NCBI GenBank assembly: GCA_964526045.1
Contig: CAZGIF010000002.1
Location: 248,001-312,000 of the forward strand
Origin: CAZGIF01 sp964526045
GTDB taxonomy: Bacteria > Patescibacteriota > Gracilibacteria > Absconditabacterales > Absconditicoccaceae
Reading direction: 5' to 3'
Length of the DNA stretch: 64,000 nt
The notes beneath the pieces were generated by a model, which had not been told where the DNA came from, made no database searches, and saw only the letters and a program-made list of their open reading frames with translations. Below are positions 21,233-32,641 of the stretch, piece by piece. Position 1 is the stretch's first letter. Each line of letters begins with the position of its first letter. Made by a program: the position numbers and the translations under genes.

Positions 21233-23866
21233 ATGAAAATTCAAGTACCTCAATCATTTTCTAGTGTAGAAAAATGAGATAACACTACTATACAGAAAAG
21301 TGTTTTTACTAATCTGAAATATTATACGAAGCATATGCTCGCTACACTTTTAGTAGTTTGAGCTTTTTCTTCATTTAGTTCTGCCTTGGGTCAGAATAAA
21401 CTTGAAGGTAGTACGTTTACTACAGAATTTAAACAATATATAGATGATAAAGAAGAAAAGTGAGGTACTACATATGAAGAACAACAAATTTGGAAGATGC
21501 TAGAGACATGAGAGTTTCATACTGTCCAAAATAATTCAAATCATACAAGTTTTTCATTAGAGAAACTTTATCCAAAGAAGCATGATTACTGATATCCTTA
21601 CAAAGCTCGTCGTATTGATGTTTTGAAAATGTGGTTGCGTAAAAAATGAATGTATGATATGTATACAAAAACTCCATTGTTGTTTTTAGAGAAATATTGA
21701 TCTAAGTTAAATGACTTTGCTCTAGCAGAGTCTATTATATTAATGGTAGATATTACTGATTTTTCTAGATCAGATGTTGTTTTTTTATACCCAGAGTATA
21801 AAGATAAAAAATTTCTGCATGGGTTTTTTGATTCAGATTTTTTTGAGATTGACAATGATAAAGTTGTATCTTATCTAAAGAAAATGCCTGATGGTGAAGC
21901 AAAAGATGATTTTGTTTCTTTTATTTTCAAAGAAAATTTTGAAAATATTTATAATAAAACATGATTTGATATTTTTTGTTCGTACTTTCGTCAGAATTAT
22001 AAAGAAGATTTTCGTAAATTGCTGTGGAGTGAAGTAAGTTTTAAAAAACCTGGCAATGTATTGAAGTTTGGTGAGTATCTTGATTTGGAACCATTTGCAT
22101 ATGAAATTATAAAAAGTATCTCTATTTATCATTCTGACGAGATATTAGGTGAATATAAGAATTTTCAAAACATAGAATGAGCAAGAGATTTATTTGATCA
22201 AGCATTAGATCGTGTAGAAAATCCATTTGATCATCTCAATGACTCTGTCTTGAATAGTCCAGTATGAAAAGAGGTTTTAGAAAAATACTTGAAATTGAAT
22301 ATTGAGTCAGTTTTTGATGTTAATGAGAGTGTGAATGACTCTATTTACGCTAAAATGATTATAACTGATGCCTTTGATTATAATTTAAAACATACTCCTT
22401 GGAAAATAGCTGGAGCATATTATATAGCTACATATAGATCTAATAAGCAAGAATTACCAGACTGGCTTGAAATATTATTTCATACTAGTATAACCCAATC
22501 AATTGAGAATATACGTAAAAACAAACCAGAAGCTTTCATATGATATTATTGATCTGTTTATATAGACATTCTTGGTGAAGAAGAACGAAAAAAAATTGTA
22601 CAAGAAATATTGCCAAAAGTATCAAAAAGTAATCCATGAGTTGTTATTTCACAGTATGATACATATAAGCAAATAGTTGGTAGTGAACAAATTCTAGAAA
22701 AAACCTTATCTGTAGTAGAGGATCAGTATTTGTGATATGTTATCGAACTTTACCAAGAATCTCCTCAACTTCTTGATTCTCTTGTTGATATGGATGAAAT
22801 TCGAACAAGATTTTCTGTGTTTGATCCATGAACTTGTGCTTCTCATGTTAAATTATGGTCGCAGCGTGAGTGTGCTGAAGGTATGAAGAAAAATTTTTCT
22901 AATCCTTATGCTTTGAGTGAATTATGGTTTGTTTTAAATTGAAATTGACCTCGACAAGTAAGAATTGACTCTCTTGAGAGTCCATATTTTGAATCACAAC
23001 GTCTATTGTTCGAAAGTATGCAACAAAACATAACTTCCTTGAGAGTTTGAAATGACACAATAGCAAATCCTACTGAATACCTTAACTTTGGTGCATGAAT
23101 ACTAAAAACGTATGCAATTGAGCCTCAAATGTATCAAAATAAAGACGAAACTGTTAACCGAGATAAAGTTTTGGGAACATATGAAAAAGGACTTGATGAG
23201 TTTATTGCATGGTGAGAAACTCTTAAACAACAGCCTTTGCATAGAGTTGTTGCTATTCCATCTGTTAAAAACGGTGATGATCATAATGGAGCTTTTGAAT
23301 ATGCTCGTTTGTGACTCTTACATCATTTTGACACGCTTCAAACAAATGGTTCATTTGTGAATATGTCTGAGAATACTCCTTCAGAAGTCTTGAAGAAAAT
23401 TAGAGAGTTAGCAAACAATGATGGAGGTTTTATTATAGCTTATCTCGCAGGTCATTGATGATTGGATGCTGAAACAGCACATTACAAAAAAAGCTGGACA
23501 GCCTCTGATTTTGAAGAACTTCGTTTACTTACTGAAGAACATCCAAATATTTTTGTCAAAATAGATGGTTGCCATGCATGGAAGAAAAATCTCATATCCC
23601 CAGATGTAAAAACACCGTCTAATGTATCACTTAGTTCTGGTAATACAGTTAGTTATTGATCATCTTTTTGTTCGTCTGGAGAATATTATATTTTATATTG
23701 ATCAGATATGCTTATACTAGATGCATATCGTCAATCTCAAAATTGAGAGTATAATTGAGATTTTAATGATGATAATTCTGTTAATTTTGCAGAATCATTC
23801 ATTAACACTTATAAGAATGAAAGGTCTTTGACTCCTTTAGTCTATAAGGGGTGCTTTATATTTTAA
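21233..23866 (+). CDS. Exported caspase-like (clan CD) protein
   Basis: An 877-aa protein with a membrane segment near residues 35-52 (MLATLLVVGAFSSFSSALG), so it is exported or anchored. Most of its length is unrecognised helical sequence. The C-terminal 180 residues show the caspase-fold dyad: IIAYLAGHGGLD with candidate catalytic His741, and VKIDGCHAW with candidate catalytic Cys780, each after a hydrophobic strand and 39 residues apart, as in clan CD peptidases. An upstream RVVAIPSVKNGDDHNGAFEY segment fits the first strand. Glycine after His is TGA. A peptidase role is inferred. It could act on surface proteins, on prey or host proteins, or in regulated cell death. Confidence 0.6.
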
Positions 23867-23911
23867 CTTTTCCACTACAAACTCACTCAAGAATCCTTTT
23901 TACTTCTTCCC

Positions 23912-24412
23912 ATGGTTATGATTCGTTCAGTTGGTGATTTAGTTTTGTTATTGTTGTGATGTATTTTTGTTTTTGTGGTTTTTTGTCTGTATCATTATCG
24001 CCAATCACAAAATGAAAATTTTGGTAAAAGTATACCATCGTCTAATTTTTCTCCATATCGATGAATAGCAATTACGACGCTCATTGTCTGAGTGCTTGCT
24101 AGTACCGTGTTGTTGTTTGCATGGGTATCTACAGCGGAACCTCTTTTACATATCGATATTTTGTGAGTCAATTATTTGGATATCTATGCAATAGTTCTGG
24201 TTTGTCAGATACTATCAGCACTATATTTTATACAAAAAACAACGTTTATTTTTCGTGGTTGGTGGTTTATGGGCAATTTTCATGCTCAGATTTTTGCTGA
24301 ATATAGACAGTTTCTTCGTATGATAATATACTTGATTAGTCGACAATTTCTTTATGTTTGACTCTTTTTGTATTTTGTTTGATTTTTGGCACAAATTACA
24401 CAATCTCCCTAA
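23912..24412 (+). CDS. Hypothetical integral membrane protein
   Basis: A 166-aa protein with about four hydrophobic segments: LVLLLLGCIFVFVVFCLYHY, ITTLIVGVLASTVLLFAWV, YAIVLVCQILSALYFI and a C-terminal LYVGLFLYFVGFLAQI, separated by a cytoplasmic-looking loop rich in Arg and aromatic residues. There is a second in-frame ATG two codons downstream. No family recognised. It lies 45 bp after the caspase-like gene in the same direction, so the two may be cotranscribed. Confidence 0.55.
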
Positions 24413-24424
24413 CCTACATATCTT

Positions 24425-25303
24425 CTACACCCCAACAATATTTGGTACTTTGCTATACCAGTACATAGCACTTTCGTCAAATATTTTACGAATGTCTTCA
24501 CCTACAACAAAGCAGAGGTCTTGAAATTCATGTGTGTCTATACGAAGTTTGAACATAGCTTCAAATTCTTCTTCTGTTTTGTCAGTGTCTAGTGTTGCTA
24601 TAAGAGCAACTCTTCATGATGCGTCGTAGACAAATCATGTAATCACAATATCATCGAGTTCTTGCTGATTTAGTGTTCGTCATAGTTCTTCTTGTGTCTC
24701 TACAACCAGAGTTTGCTCTATGATATTTGTAGTGATACTGTTCTTTTTGTTAATTTCTTGGTTATTTTCTAGTTTATTAAGCTCTTCTTGATCAATTTCT
24801 GTCACTCATCATACTATTTTCGGAACGATTGGTGTTTTTAGTCAGACAACAAGAGATCTTTCGATAGCTCATGTTGTTTTATGTATTTTTTTTGTTCGAG
24901 GAAAAAATGCTACTGACAGCCCGTTACAGTTTGTGTCAGGGAAAGTATATGCAATAGTATTGTTGTTTGTGTGTTGGTTGTATGTCTGTTGCGGTGCTTT
25001 TGCTCCCAAGAAAATATTGTGTGCATAACTAAATGTCTTTCATACTATGTGCAATATGTTAGAACTTTGAGAATTTTCTTTGTGAGCTGATGTTTCGAGT
25101 ATGATCTTTTCTAATTTTACATTTGTTCAATTGTAGTTATATATTTTTTCTAATAGTTGTTTTTTGTGCATAGCAAAATCCTTTGATGTTGGTTCGTCAC
25201 AAACATTTTGAATCTGTGTCTGGATCTCATCTAGTTTGATTTTTTGTGCAAAAGGTACGTAAATATGAGTATGAACGTACGTGTTCTTGGGGTTATAATG
25301 CAT
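24425..25303 (-). CDS. Hypothetical protein cotranscribed with galU
   Basis: A 292-aa soluble protein starting MHYNPKNTYVHTHIYVPFAQ, 7 bp downstream of the galU stop, so it is almost certainly in one operon. The middle part is beta-rich (SLVVGLKTPIVPKIVGGV), followed by a Glu/Asn/Gln-rich linker and a C-terminal domain (VITGFVYDASGRVALIATL). No signal peptide, membrane segment or known motif. Linkage to galU hints at polysaccharide or nucleotide-sugar metabolism, but this is only context. Confidence 0.5.
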
Positions 25304-25310
25304 AAGTTTT

Positions 25311-26111
25311 TTACAAAAATGATGCTTCTATATCTTTGTATGCTGCGTTTGCTTGCATTCGACTATCGATGTTTCATGTGTCTCGGATTGGAAGATCTGA
25401 AATAAAAGGATAGACATTGTCATTGACCATAACGTTTTTGAGTGCTGGTCGAGGATAAATTTCTCATGATTGTGCATCAGCTTGCGTTGTCGCTACATCT
25501 TCAAAAAAACGTGGTGGAACAATATATGGACTATATGAAATAAGATTTGATGGTGCTTCTTCAGGTTTTGGTTTTTCGATATAGTCAGTGATACGTCAGT
25601 CTTGTATCTGTGCAACACCATACTTTGATACGTCTTCGTATGGAACTTCAGTAAGTGCCATAACAGATCATTTTTTTTGATTATAGACGTCCATGATTCA
25701 AGAAAATATTCATGGATGGTATATACTATCTCCATACACAACCATTGCGTCATCATTACCAACTCGCGGTGCTGCCTGCAAGATTGCGTGTCAGGTTCAT
25801 TTTTGTTCAAATTGTCTCACAAATGTGATATTAGCTAGACGTTGAGGTTCTCTAATCGCTTCCAATTGAGTCAGTTTTCATTTTTTTTCTAATATTTGTT
25901 CGAGTTCGTAGTTTTTGTCAAAATAGTCTTCTAGAGATTGTTTTGCTTGTGAAACTACCATGATTATGTCTGTGATTCCTGCCTTACTGAGTCATTCGAC
26001 GATATAATGAATGACGGGTTTTGTTCCAACTGGAAGCATTTCTTTGGGTATTGTTTTGGTGAAAGGAAGCATACGCGTTCCGTATCAGGCTGCCAAAATT
26101 ATTGCTTTCAT
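25311..26111 (-). CDS. galU: UTP-glucose-1-phosphate uridylyltransferase-like nucleotidyltransferase
   Basis: A 266-aa protein of the GalU type, making UDP-glucose from UTP and glucose-1-phosphate. The N terminus MKAIILAAGYGTRMLPFTKT is the nucleotide-binding loop, with glycine from TGA where all homologues have G; PKEMLPVGTKPVIHYIVEGL follows. AMVVYGDSIYH holds the metal-binding Asp, and GVAQIQDGRITDYIEKPKPEE is the sugar-binding strand. It supplies surface glycans, matching the many surface proteins here. Its start codon overlaps the longest possible start of the divergent PrsW gene. Confidence 0.9.
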
Positions 26112-27156
26112 GTTTGACACAAAATATAAAAGTAGTATTTATATATTGATTTGACCATCTAATGCAATTCGGGATTTTTTTGACAAAAAAGATAAATCTG
26201 ACTATACTTGGTGTATGGTTTGAATTATTCTTTTTATAGTAGGAGCCATAGCTTTATATAGCTTTTGGGCGTGGGTGATAAAACACATCACAAGGCATCA
26301 ATCTAGTCACTGGATTTGGATGCATATTTTGATCGTGGGTGTTTTGAGTACTGCTATGATTGGTGTTTTTCCTATGCTCGTAGAGATGTTATGAATCAAT
26401 CAAAAAGCATTTATCAACTCGATGGATTACAAAACAATTGGCTCGTATTGTGTGTATTTGCTTGTATGTTGACTGACTATGTATGTTGGTTACGTGCATG
26501 CATTTCCAACGTCCAATTTTGTCAGAAAGATTATTATTTTCGTTCTTTCGTTTGCTCTGATTGCGTGATGATGAGTGGCTTTGGCTATCCCATGATATAT
26601 TATTTATTTTAGTTTGGTTGCGTTTGGAGAAGAATACATCAAGTATGCATTCTGATTTTCACTTTACCAAAAACTTGGTATTCATCATACCGACTTGCTG
26701 TTGTTTACTATCATTTCTGGGTTTGCTTTTGCGTTTATAGAAAATGGCGTCTATGCTCGATACGCTATTGAACCAGCAGAGTGAGCAAGTCTGATGCAAA
26801 AACTATGATTAGCTTTCAAAGTTTTGGTTCAAAGATGAATTATCAATGTGAGTGTTCATGCGTTTTTTACTGGTATTATTGGATGGTTTACGCTTGTTCG
26901 TCCAAAAGAAACCCCAAATGCATTCAAAACTATCATATGAATCATGTTATGATCATGTATTCATATTCTTTTCAATAGTTTATTGAGCAAGTGAGTAACG
27001 TTTGTGATGCCCATCGTAGTTTTGGCGTCATATATTATGATTAGTTTTTTGTTGTTCAAAGCTGATACTCTTTTTGTTGAACCTTGAGCTCTCCCTTGAG
27101 AAAGCAAAGCATGAGACAAAAAGCCTTCGCCTGACACAGGTCACGCAGTTGCATAA
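26110..27156 (+). CDS. PrsW-like intramembrane glutamic protease
   Basis: Up to 348 aa with about eight hydrophobic segments. PrsW-family catalytic motifs are present: VAFGEEYIKYAFGF (EExxK), FAFAFIENGVYARYA (FxxxE) and VSVHAFFTGIIGWF (HxxxG/D). The family cleaves membrane-bound anti-sigma factors or related proteins, and two membrane anti-sigma candidates exist in this window, which makes a regulatory link attractive but unproven. The start is uncertain: ATG 26110 overlaps the galU start on the other strand; ATG 26215, just before the first membrane helix, would leave room for a divergent promoter. The tail is charged and Pro-rich. Confidence 0.8.
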
Positions 27157-27173
27157 ATAGAGGAGGTTTTGTA

Positions 27174-27302
27174 TTGTTGTTTATATTTCTGATTTTTGAT
27201 GACAGCTTTTGTATGTTCATATTGTCTCTATGGTGTACTGATCTTGATGTATTTCTAAATCAAGCAATTGCTTTCTCTTTGTTATCAATTATTCTCTCAT
27301 AG
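27174..27302 (+). CDS. Possible 42-aa membrane peptide
   Basis: Directly after the PrsW stop lies AGGAGG (27161-27166), the strongest Shine-Dalgarno seen in the window, followed 7 nt later by TTG and a frame encoding a hydrophobic 42-residue peptide (start LLFIFLIFDDSFCMFILSLW) ending at TAG 27300. The sequence would form one or two membrane helices. The spacing argues for translation, but a TTG start and lack of comparison make it tentative. Confidence 0.35.
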   Translation: MLFIFLIFDDSFCMFILSLWCTDLDVFLNQAIAFSLLSIILS

Positions 27303-27369
27303 ATAATACTGCAATTGTTAAGAATCTGATATGACTACGTTGTTTTGTTTTTTGAGTAGACCAAAGGTA

Positions 27370-27654
27370 TTATGTTTGTATATTGTTGTCATGTATGGGT
27401 GGGAATATTTTGTAAAATTCTATCATATCATCCATTGCGTGTATTAGATATTGTGCTCTTCTATTATTGGTTTTCAAAGATTTTTCTTTCACTCTTTCAA
27501 TAGAGTTTTCTAGGTGTATTAGTGATTGTTCATCTCTTGCTATTGTTTGTATTTGTGCATTGAGTTCAGTCATTTTTTGCATATCTGCAGCAGTTGGAGT
27601 ATATCCGATTCACAATAATGTTACGCTTTGAGCAATTCAACATAAAATACACAT
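27370..27654 (-). CDS. Small exported helical protein
   Basis: A 94-aa protein with an N-terminal signal-like stretch (MCILCGIAQSVTLLGIGYTP) containing two TGA glycines and two cysteines, then a charged helical body (MQKMTELNAQIQTIARDEQ through RRAQYLIHAMDDMIEFYKIF) likely to form a coiled coil. It could be a lipoprotein, since Cys residues lie in the signal region, but no clear lipobox was found. No family recognised. Confidence 0.45.
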
Positions 27655-27749
27655 TTTGATTGTATAAAAATATAAATGAAATAAGCTTGCATTTATTATA
27701 TAAAAATATATATACAATTCAAGTTTTTAAATGCAATGTTATTTCAATT

Positions 27750-28955
27750 ATGAAAAAACCAATACCTGTAACAGTCATCTCATGATATTTGTGAGCATGA
27801 AAAACAAGTCTTTTGAAACATCTTTTGATACAAAAACACAACAAGAAATTAGCTGTGATTGTCAACGATATGGCAGAAATAAATATTGACAGTCGTTTGA
27901 TAAATAATCATATACAACTAACACAAACCCAAGAGAAACTTGTTGAAATGACAAATGGTTGTATTTGTTGCACACTACGTGAAGACTTATTAAAAGAAGT
28001 CGAATCTTTGTGTTTGTCTGGAGATTACGACGGTATCGTGATAGAAAGTACGTGAGTATGAGAGCCACTACCTGTTGCTCAGACATTTAGTTATATTGAT
28101 GAGGAGACGGGTATTGATTTGTCAAAGTATGCATATATTGATACGATGGTAACTGTTGTGGATGCTAGTACGTTGCTTTCTTATTTTTATAGTGATGCGA
28201 GTTTACAAGATGACTGACAGGCATTGTCAGAAGAAGATGAGAGAAGTATTACCCAGCTTTTTGTCGATCAGATAGAGTTTTGTAATGTCTGTGTTGTCAA
28301 TAAGCGAAGTATGATTGATGAGGAACAACAAAAAAAGGTTTTGTGAATAATTCGTTCGTTGCAAGCAGAGGCAAAAATTATTACAACTGACTATAGTGAT
28401 GTTGCAATAGACAGTCTTATTGATACTTGAATGTTTGATTTTGATACTGCATCTCGTAGTGCTTCTCGAGTCAAAGAATTAGAACACGAGCATATTCCAG
28501 AAACTGAGGAGTATGGAATTTCTTCTTTTACCTACGAACAAAAAAAACCTTTTCATCCACAAAGGTTGCGAGATTTTTTGCAACAGAATATCTCTGGTTT
28601 GGTAAGATGAAAGTGATTTGCATGGCTAGCGAGTAGACCAGATGCAGGTTTGGAATGGTCTTTTGCATGATCAGTACATACACTATGATATGGGTGAAGA
28701 CGAATTGTGTCGTTTTTGCCAGAAGAGATTGCTATGCATGCAGATCTACAACTTACCGAATCATACAATATATTTAAAGATTTGCCAGACGGAGATAGGT
28801 CGACACAGCTTGTATTTATTGGTATTGCTTTGGATGAAAAAAATATTAGACAGCAACTTGATAGTTGTTTGGTAACAGATGAAGAAAAGGAACAGCATTT
28901 TGTGTCTTTTGACGATCCATTTGAAGATGTAATGAAAGTAGTTGAACCAGAATAA
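27750..28955 (+). CDS. COG0523 family G3E GTPase, putative metallochaperone
   Basis: A 401-aa protein of the CobW/ZigA/YciC group. It starts with the Walker A motif VISGYLGAGKTSLLKHLL (glycines of GAG from TGA), then the metal-binding motif NGCICCTLREDLL (CxCC), a Walker B-like IVIESTG and the guanine-specificity VVNKRS. The C-terminal CobW_C domain includes the region from FHPQRLRDFL onwards. Members deliver metals such as zinc or cobalt to client proteins. There is no obvious Zur box upstream, so zinc regulation is unproven. Confidence 0.88.
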
Positions 28956-29024
28956 ATAATATATATATTCAAATAGAAATCTATGGAAGATTTTGAAAAC
29001 AAGCTACAGTAAGTTTATGTTATT

Positions 29025-29144
29025 ATGAAATTGGAAAAGGATTTATTTCAAAATACTCCTACCATAAATAAATTGTTGTCGTGATTAGTTGCCAATGCAA
29101 ACTCTTTATGTTGTGAGTTAGTAAAATACCCACTGTTTAATTAA
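29025..29144 (+). CDS. Possible 39-aa small protein
   Basis: The 222-bp gap between the COG0523 gene and the SDR-like gene contains a frame starting MKLEKDLFQNTPTINKLLSG with one TGA glycine and ending at TAA 29142. It has two adjacent cysteines (LCCELV). There is no clear ribosome binding site. Apart from this frame I see nothing in the gap. Support is weak. Confidence 0.22.
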
Positions 29145-29177
29145 ATATATATTCCTCACTTTATTTTTAAATACGTT

Positions 29178-30035
29178 ATGTCTACAAATACATTAGTAGT
29201 TACTTGAATTTGATTTAGAGAAATTAAAAAAAAATATCCTAGAACTGAAGAAAGTACATTAGTAAAAATTGAATGAACTATATATAAGATAAATCCATCT
29301 GTAGCTACAGTAATTCTCTTTGCCCAAAAATGAAACACTGTCTTTGTTGTATCAACATGTACTAAATCTATGTTGTTATTGCAAAAACTAAATTTAGGTA
29401 CAAATCTACATATATATAATTATTGTCTTATTGAAAATAAAGAACCAGCTCAGTTCATAAAAAAACTGCAAAGCTTAGCTAGAGGAAGTATTAATATTTT
29501 CCATTATGGATCTGCTACTAACGTCAAAAACAAAAAGATAAGTAATATTTTTTTAGATCCTCGAGAGACTCCCTGAGAGGTAGCATGAGAGATCATTCAT
29601 AATAATATAGCGCCATTTTATTCATTATTGCAAAATATGCGCTGACTTATAAATGATCAAGATATTACAAAAGTTCTTATACTATCCTCCTTAGCTTCCC
29701 TTAGAGTTGGTAAGAAGTTTTGATTGGATGCAATTCAAAAGTGAGCTGTACATGCAATGGCAAGATCACTTGCCCTTGATTTGACTCAAGAATGAGTATA
29801 TATTACAGAAATAATGCCATGAACAACAGATTCAGGATATTATGATAGTCCTGAAGTTGTATCATCTAAAGTCGAGCGTGGAAAAGCTTTCGGTTATACG
29901 TATGATCCTGAAGATCTACCATTATTAGCACCTATGAGAATTGCTGAGACAGTACTATTTGTTATCGATACTCCTGCACACTTTAGAGAAATATCTCTAA
30001 TTCCCTATGGACAACATCCTCATTTATGAGCATAA
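29178..30035 (+). CDS. Degenerate short-chain dehydrogenase/reductase-like protein
   Basis: A 285-aa protein whose C-terminal half matches classical SDRs: VLILSSLAS (catalytic Ser strand), QKGAVHAMARSLALDLTQEG and ITEIMPGTTDSGYYD (the PG motif after the last core strand). However the Tyr of YxxxK is replaced (GLDAIQK has Asp at the Tyr position) and the N-terminal TGxxxGxG cofactor loop is not visible (TGIGFREIKKK). It is therefore probably not an active oxidoreductase. It may bind a ligand or act as a regulator. Several glycines are TGA. Confidence 0.65.
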
Positions 30036-30161
30036 TATAATAAATCTCTGACCTACGTAAAAGGATGATTTTTATAGTTTCGCACTAAATCAGTTTGCAA
30101 GTCCACTGTCGAATTAATGTCGATTTTTCTATTTAAGCAGTGTATCTTATTTGTTTTTCTG

Positions 30162-32492
30162 TTAAGAAAATGTAATATTAGAACTCATAGTATGTGATGA
30201 CGTATCGTTGTGTGGTGTGGGTTGTAGATTTTGCTTGTGTGGCGTTTTTTGTGCAGGACGAGAGGCAGTATGTGCATGTGTTGCATTATCTGAACTCTGT
30301 GGATTTCTTGTTATTTTGAGAGAATGTTTGGTTGATAAACTTACTCTTTTGCGTTCGATATCTATTTTGATTACTTTTGCATTGACGCTTTGTCATATAT
30401 GTACAACGCTAAATGGACTGGAGACATATCAGTCAGCTAGTTCTGATGTGTGGATAAATGCATCGTTTTTGAGTCAAATATCAACAAAAACACCAAAATC
30501 AACAATATTTCTCACAATTCATTGTACAGCAAGTCATATAGTAAGGTCTTCTAAACTCAATACATGTGATTTTCGTTGGTTTTCGTCAAACGATTCACGT
30601 GGATCGAGTCATGGACGTGCAAGTTCTGCACAAATATCCAAAAGGGTTTGTTCTCAAATATCATAACGCTCAGCGTATGTCTCAATTGGTTCTTTGAGTT
30701 GAATCACATAAGGAAGTGTTAGGTTTTTTTTGTCAATATTGAACTCTTTTGATAAGAATTCGTATGTAGTTTTGTAGCTTTCTGGATGGATACCTGTACG
30801 ATCGAGAGGATCTTTGCTGTCGTGAATGCGCAAAAATCACGCACATTGCTCAAATGACTTCGGCCCGAGTCAGGCTACTTTTTTGATATCAGATCTTTTG
30901 GTAAATATTCAAGCTTGTGTTCTATGAGCTACTATGTTTTCTGCAGTTTTTTTGGTAAGTCATGCAATGTGTTGCAAGAGTGCAGGTGAGGCGGTATTTA
31001 TATCTGTTCAGACGCGATTAACGGTGTCTTCGATTTTTTTGTGGAGCATATCTTTGAGAAGATTTTGATCGACATCATGTTGATATTGTCATACTCACAG
31101 TGATTTTGGATCAATTTTGACGTATGTAGCAAGTGGATCTTGAATTCTTTGTGCTATGTTGACTGCTCATCTGATAGTAACATCCAAGTTGGGATATTCT
31201 TGTTGTGCTAGTTCTGATGCAGAATAGACAGATGCTCATGCTTCTGATGCGATCATGTATTTGCATGTGAGGGTGTTGTTTTGTATCATGTCTGCGATAA
31301 AAACTTCAGATTCACGACTTCAGGTACCGTTTCCTATTACTATCAGGTCGATTTTGTATGTTTTGATTCGTGCTAACAAAAACTTTTCACTTTTGAGTGT
31401 GTCTTCTTGGGGTTTTGTTGGGTAGATGACGCCATAGTCAAGAACAGCTCATTGTGGGTTTATGACGGCTAGTTTGCATCATGTTCTGTATGCGGGATCA
31501 AATCAAAGAATAGTTTTTCATCTGACTGGAGGACTGAGAAACAGTTCTTGAATGTTTTGTCCAAATACTTGGATAGCTTGTTCATCTGCTCGTTCTTTTT
31601 TTGCAGACCTAAGTTCTCTTTCAAGTGATGGAAAGATCAATCTTTTGAGTGCGTCTAGACATGCATCTCGTAGATACTCTGTACTTGTATTTTCAGGAAT
31701 GCTTTTATTGACGAGTGGGTGTCACGAAAGTATGTTAGTGTATATGTACTTGTGCGCATGCAACTCATCAAATGCTAATCACACAGAGAGTTGTTTTTCT
31801 TTTTCTGCTCTAGCTATTGCCAGATATGCATGACTCGGGATAGTATGGAATGGTTTTGTATATGCTGCATAGATTGTATAGACTCATTGTGGATCGTATT
31901 CTTTTCATTCTTTTGTTGTCAGTGTTGTATGGGTGTCGGCATGTTGTTTGAGGTATGAACGAAATCATGCATCGTCACTACATCGTTCTGCACAAATATC
32001 TTGTGCTCATTGTAATGCTTCTTGTGCTGTGGCGACACTTGTTTTTATATCTCAAGTGTCTTTGATATATTCTTCTGCTTTTTGCAAAAACTCTTTTTGT
32101 GATAGTTGGGTTTTTCGCAAAAGAGTTGCCAAAGGTTCGAGTCATTTTGCAAGTGCTTTTGTTGCTCTTGTGTTTTTTTTGTCTTTAAATGGTCTGTAAA
32201 TGTCATCAAGTTCCGCAAGAGTCGTTGCGTTGTGAATTGCCTGCGTCAATTCGTCTGTGAGAACTTCTTTTTGGAGTAAAGATGCTAGTATTGTTTCTTT
32301 TTTTTCGGCAAGGTTTTTTTGGTACATATAATGTTTTTCAAACAAACGAAGTTGTTCATCTGTTGCTCATCATGTTGCTTCTTTACGATAACGAGCAATA
32401 AACGGAATAGTGTTTCCTTCTTCTATCAACGTGATGATAGTTTGTATATTGTTCGTCTCAATACCGGTATGTGTGTGGAGTAAATCTATCAT
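30162..32492 (-). CDS. tex: Tex-family S1 RNA-binding transcription accessory protein
   Basis: A 776-aa Tex protein, close to usual length. It begins MIDLLHTHTGIETNNIQTII; an early helical Tex N domain has IPFIARYRKEATGG and LAELDDIYRPFKDKK. The YqgF-like domain reads ILGFDPAYRTG and IVIGNGTGSRESEVF; the HhH part includes VNRVGTDINTASPALLQHIA; the S1 domain near the C terminus includes GIVRNIVDFGVFVDI, followed by a low-complexity His/Thr/Ser tail. Glycines throughout are TGA. Tex binds nucleic acid and influences transcription; it is widely conserved. Divergent from rsmI. Confidence 0.95.
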
Positions 32493-32641
32493 AACTATTG
32501 TAGCAAAATAAAAGTATAGTGTGTATTGTACACAAGGTCATGCGATCATCAAGACCATTTGCTTTGCTTCTTTGTTTTGTTATATTTGTGCATGATGTTT
32601 TGTATCAAAAAGCGTTTTTTTGTCTTTCTTACTTTTGTGCT

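Noticed and set aside
2950..28100. UGA=Trp (mycoplasma-type code 4) as the explanation
   Set aside because: Trp would disrupt P-loops (GAGKGT in adk, GAGKT in the GTPase), the Nudix boxes and NusA GKG; glycine restores them all.
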